DNA of 64,000 nucleotides. Origin: Lucinisca nassula. Its lineage: Eukaryota; Mollusca; Bivalvia; Lucinida; Lucinidae. Positions 57,401 through 60,400 of the stretch are shown piece after piece. Below the pieces are notes generated by a model. That model saw only the letters and a program-made list of their open reading frames with translations, was not told where the DNA came from and ran no database searches. The DNA lies in assembly GCA_963580285.1 (NCBI GenBank), contig OY757014.1, positions 12,786,725-12,850,724 on the forward strand. Direction: 5' to 3'. The translations under genes were made by a program, and so were the position numbers. Each line of letters begins with the position of its first letter. Within the stretch, counting starts at the first letter, position 1.

Positions 57401-60400
57401 AGATGCCGTATGTGCAGTCTAATCTGACATTTCGCTGTTCGCATTTTCGCATTTCTGACATATCGCTATTCGCACATTGTTTTGATTGAATACAAGAACA
57501 CAAAAGAGATGTTTGTATTTTTCCTTTTCGTAACATACGTTTGATTATTTATTCCGTCTGGTATACCAGATAATAGCCGTTAAAGAGGCCATTAATGCCC
57601 ATGTAAATTGTTTTGTATTCATTATTATTTCCTTGATTGGGTAAAGTGTTTACATGGGTTGTGGGTGCTCGTTAGAACCGCCTCGATCGTTAGAATCGCC
57701 TCATCGAGGCGGTTCTAACGAGTACCCACACCCTATGTTTTGGAACAAAAATAAGAAAAATAATGTATACCCCCGTAAACCCCAGTTTTCTCTATATGAA
57801 GTAGGGTATAGGGGGTCTTCATTTCACGGACTTGTTCACGTGCTGATTAACAAATTATCAAGAATCGACTGAGCCGCACGGATGTGTTATCGTAATTTAT
57901 TTATTTATTTGTTGATATTTTTGCTCAATGCGTGGATTGTTGGTTATATTGAGAACCAGCTCATTCCGATTTATTTATTTTTATATTTATGTATTTATTT
58001 CAACTGTTAAATGATTTATTAAGATAAGGGTGTACACCTTTTCTGGTGTTCCTTCAATCATACCGGGGAAAATAAACCCAACTTTATATATTGAACAGTC
58101 GGATATTCAGGGATCGGCTTGATTTTAACATAACACAAAAACATAGTTCGACAGTACTTGCTTCTTATTCTTTTATATTATTTTAGTCACGGTTGTTTTT
58201 TTAATCAAGACAACAAGCCGTGTAATGAACACCCCCTTAAACCATGATTTATATAGAGAAAACTGGGGTTTACTGTGGTATTCATTTTTTTTATTTCTTC
58301 TCCAAGACATAGGTTGTGGGTACTCGTTAGAGCCACCTCAATGAGGCGGTTCTAACGAGAATACAAAACCGGTTTTGAGTATCGATAAGTTTTCATTAAT
58401 AAATTAACTGTTTTTGAGATATCAAGAATACCCTACTATGCCGCACGGATGTGTTATCGTAATTTATTTATTTACGATTTATTTATTTAAAATTTATTTA
58501 TGGCTCAATACGTTGATTGATGGTACTATTTAGAACCAGCTCATTCTGATTTTTTGTTTTTAATTTATTTATGCATCACGCCAACATGTCCAAGAAATGA
58601 AGACCCCCCTTAAATCCCAGTTTATATAGAGAAAAAAAGGGATTTACGGGGGTATTCATTATTTTTCTTATTTCTGCTCCAAGACATAGGTTGTGGGTAC
58701 TCGTTACGAGGCGGTTCTAACGAGCACACACAACCTATGTTCTGAGCATGATTTTGACTTAATAAACACAAAAACATAGGTAGAAAGATTTCAATTGGCG
58801 CTTCTGTGTCATAATCAACGTTTTATTACACTCAGGGGAAAATATCACGGGTATTTAAGCAGAAGACAATTATCGCTTTTATGACACGTGGATTGTGTAT
58901 TGCGTTCCGGCTACCGACCGTCAGGTAGCCCGAGATAACTGGACACGCGTGCAAGGTATAATTGATTACCTTATTTCCGGAAAGATTGTGTCATGGGTAC
59001 TACTGTGCATTCTTTATTCATATGAAGTATTGGTGCTATTTAGATAATGAGTACCAATTGTTATTGTTATTATTATCATTATTATTATATCTTTGTTTGT
59101 TTGATTTGAGGTTTAACGTCCCCGTCAACACTGTAAAGGCCATTTTGGAGGTTAATATGTCCGTGTAATGAGCACAACTCTTAACCCACTTTACAGGTGG
59201 GTTTACAAGGGTAATAATTGATTTCCTTATTTTTGCTCAAAAATTTATTGATGATACTCGTTAGAAATGCCTCAATGAGGCGGTTGTAACAAGCATGAAA
59301 ACACGCCTATGTAATTTCGACCCCGTTGAACCCCATCTTATGTAGTAAAACTGGGTTTTACAGGGGTAAAGCAATTTTTTCTAATTTCTGCTCTTAAATA
59401 TAGATTATGGCTACTCGTTAGATTAAATATAGATTGTGGTTACTCGTTAGATTACATATTGAACCGCCTCGGTTTTAACGAGTACCCAGAATCTATATTT
59501 TGAGCAGAAATAAGAAAAATATTACAAGTTTACATATTTCTTTACATTAACAATCAATAACTGCCCCGCCCATCGGGGCTTGAAGAAATAGATGGGCTGC
59601 ATGATGCAAGTACACGCAGAGCTGAAACCGACTGCACACCGCTTAGTGGATCTAAGCCGGTGCGAGTCGGAACGTCCATGCTTATAAACCCTATTGTTTT
59701 CACTAGGCGGCAGGGCTTGAGATGTCATTTCATCTCAATGTCGGGTAAAAGTCCCACAAAATTGGAAGCAACGTCTCCAAAATGACCTATACAGCGTTGA
59801 CGGGGACGTTAAACCTCGAATCAAACAAACAAATTAACAATCAATGAATCTTTCTTTCCAGAATAAATATTTGATGTTTGAATTTGCAGTCTGTTATTAT
59901 AGATAATTAAAATGGTTGCAGGTAAATCAAGAGTAATTAAAACCTAATGCTTCGTTTTATAGTTTTGATTAGTCAAGTTAATTTCGAACAGTGTAAGTAA
60001 GCATTACCTTACATGGATATGTTACAACATTGAATGATCATTGTGACCATTATGATAACACATCCGTGTGAAATAATGCATTCTTTAGGTTGCAGAAAAC
60101 GGTTATTAAAAAATTGTGTCATAGTTTATTACTACTTTAAATATAGGTTGTGGATCTTGTTGGAACCGCCTCGCTTCTAACCGCGGTACCCACAACATAT
60201 GTTTGGGACAAAAGTAATAGAAAATATATATATGTTTGTTCCAACAAACCACAGTTTTCTCTATATAAAGTTCGATTTAGAAGGGGTGTTCATCCGTGAC
60301 ATGGACTTGTTAACATTATAATGATAGTCAAGCAGATTTAAGTGCATTTTGGACGGGAAAGCCAAAACATAGACACCTATGCTGGAAACACTGCATGCTC